From Bog-532 sp963732345 (GTDB taxonomy: Bacteria; Actinomycetota; Actinomycetes; Streptosporangiales; Streptosporangiaceae), in NCBI GenBank assembly GCA_963732345.1, contig CAVSZI010000018.1, positions 124,001-188,000 of the forward strand: a DNA stretch of 64,000 nucleotides. Direction: 5' to 3'. Within the stretch, counting starts at the first letter, position 1. Each line of letters starts with the position of its first letter. The translations under genes were made by a program, and so were the position numbers. Under the pieces are notes generated by a model. That model saw nothing but the letters and a program-made list of their open reading frames with translations, was not told the origin of the DNA and did not search any database. Below are positions 52,811 to 62,470 of this stretch, piece by piece.

Positions 52811-55672
52811 GTGGCTGACCGACTTGTCGTTCGCGGCGCACGCGAGCACAACCTCAAGGACATCTCGATTGATCTGCCACGGGATGCCTTGATCGTGTTC
52901 ACCGGGCTGTCCGGGTCCGGGAAGTCGAGCCTCGCTTTCGACACGATCTTCGCCGAGGGCCAGCGCCGCTACGTGGAGTCCCTGTCGGCGTACGCGCGCC
53001 AGTTCCTGGGCCAGATGGACAAGCCCGACGTCGACTTCATCGACGGGCTGTCCCCGGCCGTGTCGATCGACCAGAAGGCGGCCAGCCGCAACCCGCGATC
53101 GACGGTCGGGACGATCACGGAGATCTACGATTACATGCGGCTGCTATACGCGCGGGTGGGCAAGCCGCACTGCCCGATCTGCGGCCGCCCGATCGCGCGG
53201 CAGAGCCCGCAGCAGATCGTCGACCGCGTGCTGGAGCTGGCGGAGGGAACCCGGTTCCAGGTGCTGGCCCCGGTCGTCCGGGGCCGCAAGGGCGAGTACG
53301 CGGACCTGCTCCGCGAGCTGCAGACCAAGGGCTACTCGCGGGCCCGCGTCGACGGTCAGGGCATCCGCCTCGACAGCGCCACCGGCTCCGGCTCCGAACT
53401 GCCGAAGCTGAAGAAGTACGAGAAGCACGACATCGAGGTCATCGTGGACCGGCTCGCGGTCAAGGACACCGCGCGGCGCCGGCTGACCGACTCGGTGGAG
53501 ACCGCGCTTGGCCTGTCCGGCGGGGTCGTCGTGCTCGAGTTCGTGGACCTGCCTGAGGGCGACCCGCACCGCGAGCGGATGTATTCGGAGCATCTGGCCT
53601 GCCTGTACGACGACCTGTCGTTCGACGAGCTGGAGCCGCGCTCGTTCTCGTTCAACTCTCCGTGGGGTGCCTGCCCGGATTGCGCCGGCCTCGGCACCCG
53701 GATGGAGGTCGACCCGGAGCTGATCGTCCCGGACCCGGCGATGACGCTGGCCGAGGGGGCGCTCGCGCCGTGGAGCGGCGGGCACGTCAGCGACTACTTC
53801 GCCCGCCTGGTCGAGGCGCTCGGGGACGCGCTGGGCTTCAACCTGGACACGCCGTGGGAGGGACTGCCGTCCCGGGCCCGCAATGGCCTGCTCAACGGGT
53901 TCGACCACCAGGTGCACGTGCGGTACCGGAACCGGTACGGCCGGGAGCGCTCGTACTACACGGCGTTCGAGGGCGTGATCCCCTACGTTGAGCGGCGGCA
54001 CTCCGAGGCGGAGAGCGACTCCAGCCGGGAGAAGTTCGCCGGGTACATGCGCGAGGTGCCGTGTCCCTCGTGCCGGGGAAGCCGGCTGAAGCCGATCGCG
54101 CTGGCGGTCACCATCGACGACCGGTCGATCGCGGACATCTGCGCTCTGCCCATCGGCGAGATGGCCAAGCTCATGATCGACATCAATCTTTCCGAACGGG
54201 ACCGGCAGATCGCGGCCCAGATCCTGAAGGAGGTCAACGCGCGGCTCGGATTCCTGCTCGACGTGGGCCTCGACTACCTCAGCCTGAACCGGGCGTCGGC
54301 GACGCTGGCGGGGGGAGAGGCGCAGCGGATCCGGCTCGCCACCCAGATCGGGTCCGGGCTGGTCGGCGTGCTGTACGTGCTGGATGAGCCGTCGATCGGC
54401 CTGCACCAGCGGGACAACAACCGGCTACTGGAGACGCTGACGCGGCTGCGCGACCTGGGCAACACGCTGATCGTCGTGGAGCACGACGAGGACACCATCC
54501 GCGCCGCCGACTGGGTGGTCGACATCGGCCCCGGGGCGGGCGAGCACGGCGGCTGGGTGGTCGTGTCCGGGCCGGTTCAGGAACTGCTCACCAGTGAGAA
54601 GTCGCTGACCGGGGCGTACCTGTCCGGGCGCGCGTCGATCCCCGTGCCGGAGATTCGCCGGTCGCCGTCGAAGAGCCGCGAGGTCGTGGTCAAGGGCGCG
54701 AGCGAGCACAACCTGCGGAACGTGGACGTGGCGTTCCCGCTCGGCTGCCTGGTGGCGGTCACCGGGGTGTCCGGCTCAGGCAAGTCGACCCTGGTCAACG
54801 AGATCCTGTACAACGCGCTGGCCAAGGAGCTGAACGGCGCGCGGACCGTTCCCGGCAAGCACACCCGGATCACCGGGATGAAGCAGCTGGACAAGGTGGT
54901 GCACGTCGACCAGGGGCCGATCGGGCGGACCCCGCGGTCAAACCCGGCCACCTACACGGGCGTCTTCGACCACGTGCGCAAGCTGTTCGCGCAGACCACC
55001 GAGGCGAAGATCCGCGGCTACCAGCCGGGCCGGTTCTCCTTCAACGTCAAGGGCGGCCGGTGCGAGGCATGCTCCGGTGACGGCACGATCAAGATCGAGA
55101 TGCAGTTCCTGCCGGACGTCTACGTGCCGTGCGAGGTCTGCCACGGCGCGCGGTACAACACCGACACCCTGCAGGTGCACTACAAGGGCAAGACCATCGC
55201 CGAAGTGCTGGACATGCCGATCGAGGAGGCCGCCGAGTTCTTCGAGCCCGTCCCGGCCATCCACCGGCACCTTAAGACCCTGGTCGACGTCGGGCTGGGC
55301 TATGTCCGCCTGGGCCAGAGCGCGCCCACGCTGTCCGGCGGTGAGGCGCAGCGCGTGAAGCTGGCCTCGGAGCTGCAGCGGCGGGCCACCGGGCGGACCA
55401 TCTACGTGCTGGACGAGCCCACCACCGGGCTGCACTTCGAGGACATCCGCAAGCTCCTCGGCGTCCTCGGCCGGCTGGTCGACACCGGGAACACGGTCAT
55501 CGTCATCGAGCACAACCTTGACGTGATCAAGACGGCGGACTGGGTCATCGACCTCGGGCCGGAGGGCGGTTCGGGCGGCGGGACGGTCATCGCGACCGGA
55601 ACGCCCGAGCAGGTGGCGATGGTCGAGGACAGCTACACGGGCGAGTTCCTGAAGAAGATGCTGAACGTCTGA
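52811..55672 (+). CDS. uvrA: excinuclease ABC subunit A
   Basis: 953 residues, full length. Two ABC ATPase halves: Walker A at about residue 35 (GLSGSGKSSLAFD) and 654 (GVSGSGKSTLVNE), signatures LAGGEAQRIRLA and LSGGEAQRVKLA, Walker B with DEPSIGLH and DEPTTGLH. Zinc-binding cysteines are present (CPICGRP, CPDCAGLG, CPSCRGSRL, CEACSGDG, CEVCHGARYN). UvrA scans DNA and loads UvrB at lesions. GTG 52811 gives the canonical N-terminus VADRLVVRGAREHNLKDI; the long frame upstream of it is the untranslated leader. uvrB and uvrC are not in the window. Confidence 0.96.
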   Translation: MADRLVVRGAREHNLKDISIDLPRDALIVFTGLSGSGKSSLAFDTIFAEGQRRYVESLSAYARQFLGQMDKPDVDFIDGLSPAVSIDQKAASRNPRSTVGTITEIYDYMRLLYARVGKPHCPICGRPIARQSPQQIVDRVLELAEGTRFQVLAPVVRGRKGEYADLLRELQTKGYSRARVDGQGIRLDSATGSGSELPKLKKYEKHDIEVIVDRLAVKDTARRRLTDSVETALGLSGGVVVLEFVDLPEGDPHRERMYSEHLACLYDDLSFDELEPRSFSFNSPWGACPDCAGLGTRMEVDPELIVPDPAMTLAEGALAPWSGGHVSDYFARLVEALGDALGFNLDTPWEGLPSRARNGLLNGFDHQVHVRYRNRYGRERSYYTAFEGVIPYVERRHSEAESDSSREKFAGYMREVPCPSCRGSRLKPIALAVTIDDRSIADICALPIGEMAKLMIDINLSERDRQIAAQILKEVNARLGFLLDVGLDYLSLNRASATLAGGEAQRIRLATQIGSGLVGVLYVLDEPSIGLHQRDNNRLLETLTRLRDLGNTLIVVEHDEDTIRAADWVVDIGPGAGEHGGWVVVSGPVQELLTSEKSLTGAYLSGRASIPVPEIRRSPSKSREVVVKGASEHNLRNVDVAFPLGCLVAVTGVSGSGKSTLVNEILYNALAKELNGARTVPGKHTRITGMKQLDKVVHVDQGPIGRTPRSNPATYTGVFDHVRKLFAQTTEAKIRGYQPGRFSFNVKGGRCEACSGDGTIKIEMQFLPDVYVPCEVCHGARYNTDTLQVHYKGKTIAEVLDMPIEEAAEFFEPVPAIHRHLKTLVDVGLGYVRLGQSAPTLSGGEAQRVKLASELQRRATGRTIYVLDEPTTGLHFEDIRKLLGVLGRLVDTGNTVIVIEHNLDVIKTADWVIDLGPEGGSGGGTVIATGTPEQVAMVEDSYTGEFLKKMLNV

Positions 55673-55683
55673 CCGCTACCGGC

Positions 55684-56406
55684 GTGGACATCGGGACCAG
55701 CCACGGCCCGGCGCGAGCCGAACTGGCCGTGCCGAGCGGGCCCAGCGCCTCCGGGCCCCCGTCGTTCCTCCTCGTGCTCACGCACGGGGCCGGGGGCTCG
55801 GTCAATGCGCCCGACCTGCTGGCCGTCCGGGACGCTGCCCTCCGGGCAGGCGGTGCGACGGCGCTCGTCACCCAGCCGTACCGGATCAGAGGGGCCAGGG
55901 CACCCGGTTCGCCCGCCCGCCAGGACGAGGCGTGGCGGGAGATCATCGCCTTCCTGCGCGGCAGACCATGGTCCGGGCCGGAGGAGCCGTGGTCCGGGCC
56001 GGAGAAGGACGCGGACGAGGTGCCGCTGAGCCCGGGCACTCCGCTGATCGTGGGCGGCCGGAGCAATGGTGCGCGGGTGGCCTGCCGCACGGCGGCGGCC
56101 GTGGGGGCCAGGGGAGTCATCGCGCTGGCGTTCCCGCTCCGTCCGCCGGGACGCGGCGCGGCCGCCGGGAGTGCCGGATCCAGTAGTCCGCCGACCCGCG
56201 CCGCGGAGTTGCGGGCGGCCGCGGACGGAGGCGCCCGCCTTCTTGTCGTGAACGGGGACAGGGATCCGTTCGGCATCCCCGATCCCGGAGACGCCATCTG
56301 GGTAGTGGTCCTGAAAGGTGAGTCCCACGCGCTTTCGCGGAATCCCGCGGCGGTGGCGGAGGCGGTCACCGGCTGGCTCAGTGAGGTCGTGCCGCTGATG
56401 CGCTGA
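55684..56406 (+). CDS. alpha/beta hydrolase of the KAT8-NSL3/dienelactone hydrolase-like family
   Basis: 240 residues. FLLVLTHGAGG forms the oxyanion region, GGRSNGARVACR is the nucleophile elbow (G-x-S-x-G), NGDRDPFG carries a likely acid and KGESHAL the histidine. The substrate is unknown. It starts 11 bp after uvrA and is probably cotranscribed. A 21-bp tandem duplication (PWSGPEE then PWSGPEK, 55966-56007) sits in a loop before the elbow. Confidence 0.75.
   Translation: MDIGTSHGPARAELAVPSGPSASGPPSFLLVLTHGAGGSVNAPDLLAVRDAALRAGGATALVTQPYRIRGARAPGSPARQDEAWREIIAFLRGRPWSGPEEPWSGPEKDADEVPLSPGTPLIVGGRSNGARVACRTAAAVGARGVIALAFPLRPPGRGAAAGSAGSSSPPTRAAELRAAADGGARLLVVNGDRDPFGIPDPGDAIWVVVLKGESHALSRNPAAVAEAVTGWLSEVVPLMR
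55966..56007 (+). repeat. 21-bp tandem duplication in the hydrolase gene
   Basis: CCATGGTCCGGGCCGGAGGAG and CCGTGGTCCGGGCCGGAGAAG stand head to tail with two mismatches, adding seven residues in frame. Confidence 0.85.
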
Positions 56407-56638
56407 GAGCCACGGCGGAGCCATCCGAATGAGCGCGAAGAGCCATCAAAGGGTGTCTGCAACCGGCTGGATAGGAAGCCGGCACACGGGATTCACCGCT
56501 AGATAACAATTTGACCGTTGGCGCTTTAATGGGTGTTGCTGTTTCGTAATAATTCCCCGGGACGAGTGTCCCGTCCGCGGTGCGGAATGCTCCCGAGGGG
56601 CATTTCGCTGTCCGCTGAAAAACGTTCCTGCCGGGCTT

Positions 56639-56875
56639 TTAGGCGGCGGGGGCGTGTCCTGGCTGGGAGATCACGGTGGTCGGATAGAACACCAGATCAG
56701 TTGGCCGGTGCGGGGCGATCGTGGCGCCGCCCGGCAGCAGTTCACCGGTGTCTTCAAATATAACGATCCCGTTGCAGAGCAGGCTCCAGCCCTGATCGGG
56801 GTGACTGGCCAGTGTTCGGGCCGCCTCACGGTCCGGCGCTGACGCTTCCGGACACCTTGGCGTGTGTTGGCACAT
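56639..56875 (-). CDS. DUF5999 family protein
   Basis: 78 residues: MCQHTPRCPEASAPDREAART, HPDQGWSLLCNGIVIFEDTGELLPGG and IAPHRPT are the pattern of a small actinobacterial family (DUF5999) with conserved N-terminal cysteine/histidine pairs. The function is unknown; one metal could be held by the Cys/His cluster. ATG 56875 is preceded by GAGGAGG. A TATAAG at 56902-56897 on the minus strand may be its -10. Confidence 0.75.
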   Translation of the reverse strand: MCQHTPRCPEASAPDREAARTLASHPDQGWSLLCNGIVIFEDTGELLPGGATIAPHRPTDLVFYPTTVISQPGHAPAA

Positions 56876-57637
56876 GTTGTGCCTCCTCGCGAGCTTCTTA
56901 TAGTGCGTGTTATGGATCACATGTTAGTGTGCCGCAGCGAGTGCGGACTGCAACATGGCTCATTCTCACTGTTTTTCCGGGAGCTTTTTGTAGCTTCCGG
57001 CGGGCTATCCGCTATGGCATTTTATGACTACACCCTGTGGCCTGCCCGGTGGCTGGCCAATAGGCCCTCCGCCGGGCCTGGCGCGGTGGCTGGCGCCGCC
57101 TCGCCATCTCAGTGGCCTAGACCAACTGCTCTAGACCAACTGTCCTACCGGGTGCCGCACCGTGCAAGGGAGACGCCCGAATTGGTCTGGTCCATTGGGG
57201 TGCACTGCACCCCGCCGGGCCCGCTCCGGCACCGTCGTGGCCGGCCGGGATCCCCCGGGCTGGGCCGATCGCGACTTCTCGCCACCGGCTCACGGGCCGC
57301 AGTCGGCAAGCAGAGGGGCGCCCACTGCCGACCGCCCGCCGCCACCTATTCAGAACGTCCCCCAGGCGCTGCGGGTTCGAATAGTTAGACGTCTAGGTCG
57401 GACCGCAGGTTGGCGGCTCCGGCCCGGGTGGCTGGCTACCCGGATACGGCTCTGTTCAGCTGGCGGGCCGGCTGCCCGTTCCTGCCGCGTACGACTGTAG
57501 GCCGGTACCGCGGCGTCCGCGCCTCTTTTGGCTTCACCGCAGGCCGGTCAGCGTGTCGCCGGTGAGGTGCCGTCCCGCTTAAGGAGAGCGTCCCGGCGCG
57601 CCGTTGATACGGTCGTGGGCGACGTTGGCGCAGAGGG
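56876..57637. other. gene-poor stretch
   Basis: Over about 760 bp no convincing gene is seen. The longest open frame (56864-57388, plus) has no conserved sequence and no coherent codon pattern. Small features noted: a 14-bp near-tandem pair with CTAGACCAACTG at 57117-57128 and 57131-57142, and a short palindrome TAGACGTCTA near 57386-57395. The part near 56900-57035 is distinctly AT-richer than the rest, fitting promoter DNA for the DUF5999 gene. Confidence 0.45.
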
Positions 57638-58030
57638 CTATACGGCGGGCTGCAGCGGCGCCGGGGGAATGCCGTTGAGCCGGTGGCTTTCCCGCAGCGT
57701 CAGCAGTCGCTCGGCCTCGCCCGTGAGAGCGTGCACGTCTGGCCGCGCCATCGCCTTGCGCCGGTAAATCCGGTCGTCGTAGCCGCGGGGGCCGATCGCG
57801 GCCCGCTGGGCGGCGAAGGCCGAGCGCATCACCTCGGTCAGCGCCGCATCCAGGTTGACCGCCAGCCGTCTCCGTTCGGTCAGGGGGGTGACGGAACTTG
57901 CCTCGGCCCGGCGGAATTCCAGCTCGGCCTGACGGGCGGCCGCCAGCAACTCGTCGAACTTGACGGCGAGCGCGACATCCGCCGTGTGGTTCTCCAGCGC
58001 CTCCTGGCTGACCTGCTGACGCTTTCTCAC
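57638..58030 (-). CDS. small helical protein of unknown function
   Basis: 130 residues with GTG start at 58030, charged and mostly helical: VALAVKFDELLAAARQAELEFRRAEASSV, PLTERRRLAVNLDAALTEVMRSAF, YRRKAMARPDVHALTGEAERLLTLRESHRLNG. There is no signal or membrane segment. No family was recognised. The heptad-like spacing of hydrophobic residues suggests a coiled coil or helical bundle. No genes on the same strand adjoin it closely. Confidence 0.5.
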   Translation of the reverse strand: MRKRQQVSQEALENHTADVALAVKFDELLAAARQAELEFRRAEASSVTPLTERRRLAVNLDAALTEVMRSAFAAQRAAIGPRGYDDRIYRRKAMARPDVHALTGEAERLLTLRESHRLNGIPPAPLQPAV

Positions 58031-58338
58031 GCCGTGCCCTTTCCGCTGACGGCCGCTCCGACGGTGGCCTGCTCGTTTGCCTCGCGCAGCGCCGGACCGC
58101 TGCGCGCAGCACCCGGCCCGTGCATAGCGTACGCGCTTAACAGCGGCGGAGCCCGGCAAGGTCCGGGGTGGCGCGGCGTTCCCTCTTCTAAAGCGCCTTC
58201 TGTGACCAAATCCGGCCGGGACTGGTCAGCTGCGGCCGGAACTGGGCGGGTCCGATGGGGGCGCGCCGGGCCCCGCGCGGGCGTAGCCTGAGGGCGATTG
58301 CCCGTGTGAGGCCTCGTGGAGAGCGGGAGGCGGCGGTC

Positions 58339-58650
58339 GTGCCAGGTATCCGGGATGGTGCCCTCGCGATGGCTGCCGTCCTGTGGCACCTCGGGCTCCT
58401 GCTCACCGGCGCGGGTGCCCTCACGATCGTGAGCACGGCCGTCCTGGCCGCCGTGCTGATCGGCCTGGTCGCGGCGGTGGCCGCGGACGGCGCCCGGATC
58501 GCCCGGATGGCTTCGGCGCCCCCGTTGACCAGGCGCGTGGCCGGTCTCCGGGAGAAATCCTGGTCTGCGGCGTTCCAGCGCCAGCGTGACCCCGACGCCG
58601 CCGGGCGGCCACGCCCCAGAGCACCATCGGCGGTCCCGGCGGCCGCCTGA
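58339..58650 (+). CDS. DUF6412-like small membrane protein paired with the YidC-type gene
   Basis: 103 residues. One or two hydrophobic helices (VLWHLGLLLTGAGALTIVSTAVLAAVLIGLVAAVAAD) are followed by a basic tail with QRQRDPDAAGRPRPRAP, the hallmark of a small family (DUF6412) that sits next to YidC/Oxa1-like genes in streptomycetes. GTG 58339 has GGGAGG eight bases upstream. The function is unknown; help in membrane insertion is a guess from the neighbour. Confidence 0.65.
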   Translation: MPGIRDGALAMAAVLWHLGLLLTGAGALTIVSTAVLAAVLIGLVAAVAADGARIARMASAPPLTRRVAGLREKSWSAAFQRQRDPDAAGRPRPRAPSAVPAAA

Positions 58651-58873
58651 CCTTCGCCGGCCCGGCTCCCTGCTCACCGGCTTCTCCGGTACCCGCCGAG
58701 CGCCCTCGTGTTGCGCCCGACGCGTACCGCCTGCCCCCGAGGTCTCATATTCCCCTTGGGTCTCATGGCTAAGTGAGCGCATCCGGAGCCCTCCATCGCG
58801 CGCCGGCCACAGCTGATCGCGGCCGTCTCCAGCCGTCAACCGTCTCTTCTGACCCGCTGGAGGGTTGCTCGCC

Positions 58874-59722
58874 ATGTTCAGTCTCTTTGGCGTCCCTGTC
58901 GACGCCGCCTACCACGTTGTCACCGCGATATGCGCCGTCCTCACGCCGCTGGCCGGCGGCCTGGCCGTCGCCGCCGCCATCATCGTGTTCACCGTCGCCG
59001 TCCGCCTGATGGTGCTGCCGTTCAGCTACTACGCCATGCGCGGCCAGATCACGCAGGCCAGGATCGCGCCCCAGGCCCAGGCTCTCCGGCAGCGCTACGC
59101 CAAGCAGCCCGAACGTCTGACGCGCGAGCTCACGGCGCTGTGCCGGGAGAACGGCACCGGCATGTTCGCCGGCTGCCTGCCTCTCCTGCTCCAGTGGCCG
59201 TTCCTCAGCGTCATGTACCTGCTCTTCCGCTCCACGTCGATCGGCGGGGCGCCCAACGCCCTGCTGGCCCATTATCTGTTCGGCGCCCGGCTGGGCAGCC
59301 ACTGGCTCAGCGGGGCCGGCCCGCTCAGCGCCCAGGGCGCTGTCTTCGCGGCGCTGTTCCTCCTCCTGGCCGCGATCGGCTGGCTGGCGGTCCGGGCTTC
59401 CCGCCGTTTCACTCCGGCTGCGCCAACCGTTCCGGGAGCAACCGCCCTAGCCGGACGTGAGCGTCCGACGGCCGGGGCGCCTGGTGCCGCTGGTGCCCAG
59501 CCTGCCGGTGTTCCCTCCTGGGTCACGAGCCTGCTGCCCTACCTCACGGCGGTCTTCGCGGCGTTCCTGCCGCTGGCCGCCGGGCTGTACCTGCTGACCA
59601 CGACGGCATGGACGCTGCTCGAGCGCAGCCTGCTCCGGCGGGCCCTCGCGCCGGCGCCCGTTCCTCCTGCTCCGGCGCCCGTTCCCCTTGACGCTGGCGG
59701 GAGGGCGGCCCGATCGGGATAA
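58874..59722 (+). CDS. YidC/Oxa1-family membrane protein insertase
   Basis: 282 residues. The family core is seen as VAAAIIVFTVAVRLMVLPFSYYAMRGQ, RIAPQAQALRQRYAKQPERLTRELTALCRENG and AGCLPLLLQWPFLSVMYLLFR, with later membrane helices and a conserved arginine (VRL) in the first. These proteins help membrane proteins insert. It lacks the basic C-terminal ribosome-binding tail of the housekeeping YidC and is not in the rpmH-rnpA-yidC locus, so it is a second, accessory copy. The C-terminus has short Ala/Pro repeats (APVPPAPAPVP). ATG 58874 follows GGAGG. Confidence 0.8.
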   Translation: MFSLFGVPVDAAYHVVTAICAVLTPLAGGLAVAAAIIVFTVAVRLMVLPFSYYAMRGQITQARIAPQAQALRQRYAKQPERLTRELTALCRENGTGMFAGCLPLLLQWPFLSVMYLLFRSTSIGGAPNALLAHYLFGARLGSHWLSGAGPLSAQGAVFAALFLLLAAIGWLAVRASRRFTPAAPTVPGATALAGRERPTAGAPGAAGAQPAGVPSWVTSLLPYLTAVFAAFLPLAAGLYLLTTTAWTLLERSLLRRALAPAPVPPAPAPVPLDAGGRAARSG

Positions 59723-59846
59723 GCCACAGTCACCCGGGGCCGCCGAAGCCTGCGGCGTGGTCGATCCCGGCGCTGGCCTGGCCGCGCCGTGGTCCTGGGG
59801 CGGGTACTACGCTCGGGTCTTGCCGGTGCCGCGGGACTGGAGCCGG

Positions 59847-61636
59847 TCAGGTGCGGACGGTCACGGTATTGGCAGGGTAGCCGGTGGCGCCGTTGGGCTC
59901 GGTGGGGGCCAGGGCGGCGGTCTGGGTGTAGCCGGAGGCGTTGGTGGCGCGGGCCTCGAAGACGTGGGTGCCGGGGGTCGCGTCCCAGTACCACACCCAC
60001 TGGCGCCAGGTGTCGATGCCGGGGACGGCGGCGAGGGTGGCCTGGTGCCATGCGCCCTGGTCCACGCGGACCTCCACGGCGTCGATGCCCGTGTGCTGGT
60101 CCCAGGCGACCCCGGCGACCGCGGTACGGCCCGCCTTGACCGTCGATCCGCCCATGGGAACGTCGATCCGCAACTCGGTCTTGACCGGCGCCTGCTGGGA
60201 CCAGCCGCGCTGGGCCCAGTACGCGGTCTGCGCCTCATACGTTGTGATGTTGATGTCGGTGACCCACTTGGTCGCCGACACGTACCCGTAGAGACCGGGA
60301 ACGACCATGCGGGCCGGGAAACCATGCTCGACGGGCAGCGCGGTCCCGTTCATGGCCACCGCCAGCAGCGCTTCCCGGCCGTCCAGCACCACCTGGATCG
60401 GCGTCCCGGAGGTGAAGCCGTCGACGGACGTGCACAGCAGCTGGGTGGCTCCGGCCTTGGGCCGGGCCGAGCGGATGATGCTCGCCAGGCTCGCCCCCAG
60501 CCACTTCGCGTTGCCGATGTAGGGGCCCGCGACCGGGTTCGACACGCAGCAGAGGGTCATGTAGTGCTCGATCAGCGGCCTGCGGAGCAGCTCGGCGAAG
60601 CTGATCGTGACCTCGCGCTCCACCATCCCGTGGATGTGCAGCTGCCAGTGCGCCGGGTCGACCTCGGGCACCACGATGGCGGTGTCAACGCGGTAGAAGC
60701 TGGAGTTCGGCGTGACGAAGGAGCTCAGCCCCGGGATGTTCAGGCCGGTGCCGGCCGCGAGCGGGGCCGCGGGCTGCGAGGGCGCCGGGAGGCGGATGGC
60801 GGCCCGGGCCTGCGTGACGCTCTGCCGCGCGTTCAGCTCGCGCCCGGCGAGGGCGGCCAGGGCCGCGCCACCCGCGGCGACACCGCTGACGACCAGGAAA
60901 CGGCGCCGGCCTGGCCCGCCGGCGGCCGGTAGGTCCAGGTGTCCGCCGACGGCGGCCCCGGCACCGGGCCGTCATCCCGCCGGTCCGGTGCGGCGGCGGG
61001 CGTGGCCGGTGCGGCGGCGGTGGCCGGCTCTGCTGGCGGGGCCGCTGAGCCCGGCGGCGCTGCGGTGGCCGGTTCTGCTGGCGGGGACGGCTGGGGCGAC
61101 GGGGGAGGGGGCGTCGGGGAAGAGGGCGGGGAGATGAGTGTCGTCGACACCGAACCGGGCCCCGTGGCGGTGGCGGACTCGAACCCCGCGTACCGGTCCG
61201 GCGGAACGGCCGCGCGCCGGGCTGGTCTCGCCCCAGGACGCAGGGACGGCGCCATAGCCTCGTGCGCGGCGCGGATGAGCCGGCTGAGCGCGAACGCGCC
61301 CACCGCCGCCCCGAGGATCGTGGGCACCGCATAGCCGAACGTCGCGTTCGGGCGGCTCAGTGCGGCGGCGAGGCCGATCGCGGTGAAGACCACCAGGCCG
61401 GCGTACCCGTAGGCCAGCCGGCGCATCGCGACCACCCCGATCAGCGCCGCGAAGATGGCCAGCGCGACCAGGATGCCGCTGACCAGCGCCGTCTTGTCGT
61501 TCGCGCCGAACGCGGAGATCGCGAAGTTCTTCACCGGCGGGGGAGCGAGGTCGATCGCGGCCTGCCCGACCACGACCGCCGGGGAGCCCTGACGCGCGCT
61601 CAGGCCGGACACGAGCTGGCCGGCGCCCAGGGCCAC
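59847..61636 (-). pseudogene. sulfite-oxidase-like molybdopterin oxidoreductase, frameshifted
   Basis: A membrane-anchored member of the SUOX family. Frame one (61636 to ~60920) has several N-terminal hydrophobic helices (ALVSGILVALAIFAALIGVVAM and following) and a Pro/Ala-rich linker. Then RRRFLVVSGVAAGG and the molybdopterin domain continue in another frame to 59847: VDPAHWQLHIHGMVE, the molybdenum-ligand Cys in LCCVSNPVAGPYIGNAKWLG, VEHGFPARMVVPGLYGYVSATKWV, and the C-terminal dimer domain with AGVAWDQHTGIDAVEVRVD. The shift equals one missing base near 60905-60925, at GGGCCAGGCCGG. It is a decayed gene or a sequencing indel. GTG 61636 is the first start after an in-frame stop, so the N-terminus may also be damaged. 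Confidence 0.8.
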
Positions 61637-61846
61637 GGCCGCGGTGAGTACGCCCGCGGCGGCCCCGTACGTGGCCTGATACTTCCCCCCGGACCGCCGG
61701 GGCCGGTTAGCCTCCGCTGCCCCTCCCCTTGCCGCGCACCATCAAGAACATGGAAGCCGCGCCAGGCCACCCCGCCACCAGGCCAAATCGCCGGGATAAC
61801 CGCGGAACGGCCGGAACGGGCGCGCTTAGGACCACGGTACCTTCGT

Positions 61847-62347
61847 TTAATCTTCGAATATCCAACGAGTTGGTGACCCCGTGAAATCCGCGTCCCGCAT
61901 GCCGAACACGCGCTGCGGCCGGACCCCGAACGTGGCGTTCACGTCCGGGTCCAGGAAGCTGACCTCGATGTGCGTCGCGTACTTCGCGTTCATCAGGTCG
62001 ATCACCCGCTGCAGGGCCCCGCGGTCGGTCACCACGCGCGCCGTGCCCTCGATGATGACCGGGTCGGAGGCTGATTCCGTCGATATGACGCAGTACGGGT
62101 CGGCGCGGAGGTTCTTGGTCTTGCGCGAGCCCGCGGCGCTGGAGAACCAGAGCGTGCTGTCGTCCCACATGCCCCAGACCGGCATCAGGTGCGGCCGCCC
62201 GGTCGGCCATACGGTCGCGACCCAGTAGTTGCGGGCCGCCGTCAGTCGCTCGGCGGCCCAGGACCATTGCAGCAGGCCACTGCCTTCTTCCGGCCCGGAG
62301 ATGCCGTACCCAGGCATGTAGGGCCGGCTAACCCTGGGGATTTCCAT
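61847..62347 (-). CDS. PPOX/FDOR-family flavin-type protein (pyridoxamine oxidase-like fold)
   Basis: 166 residues with the split-barrel pattern: RNYWVATVWPTGRPHLMPVWGMWDD, LWFSSAAGSRKTKNLRADPYCVISTES, PVIIEGTARVVTD and ATFGVRPQRVFGMRD. Such proteins bind FMN or coenzyme F420 and reduce various substrates, or bind heme or biliverdin. F420 use is likely in an actinomycete but not proven. ATG 62347 gives the usual N-terminus; it is divergent from the zinc-ribbon gene. Confidence 0.78.
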   Translation of the reverse strand: MEIPRVSRPYMPGYGISGPEEGSGLLQWSWAAERLTAARNYWVATVWPTGRPHLMPVWGMWDDSTLWFSSAAGSRKTKNLRADPYCVISTESASDPVIIEGTARVVTDRGALQRVIDLMNAKYATHIEVSFLDPDVNATFGVRPQRVFGMRDADFTGSPTRWIFED

Positions 62348-62470
62348 GCCGGCATGTTTATCACGCGGCCAGCGGCGCAGCCGGGCATATTCAAACGACG
62401 CGCGGCCGCTGCCGTAAAGGGGGCATCTCGCCGCGCGACACCGGCCCCCGGTGGGGCTAACGTTGGGGCC

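Noticed and set aside
57117..57142. 14-bp near-tandem pair with CTAGACCAACTG
   Set aside because: Only two copies, no gene with a start nearby, and no promoter pattern; not enough to call an operator.
56864..57388. 174-codon plus-strand frame in the gene-poor stretch
   Set aside because: No conserved sequence, no ribosome site, and it overlaps the start region of the DUF5999 gene on the other strand.
61707..62267. 186-codon minus-strand frame overlapping the PPOX-fold gene
   Set aside because: The PPOX-like product in the neighbouring frame has clear family motifs over the same DNA, and this frame has none.
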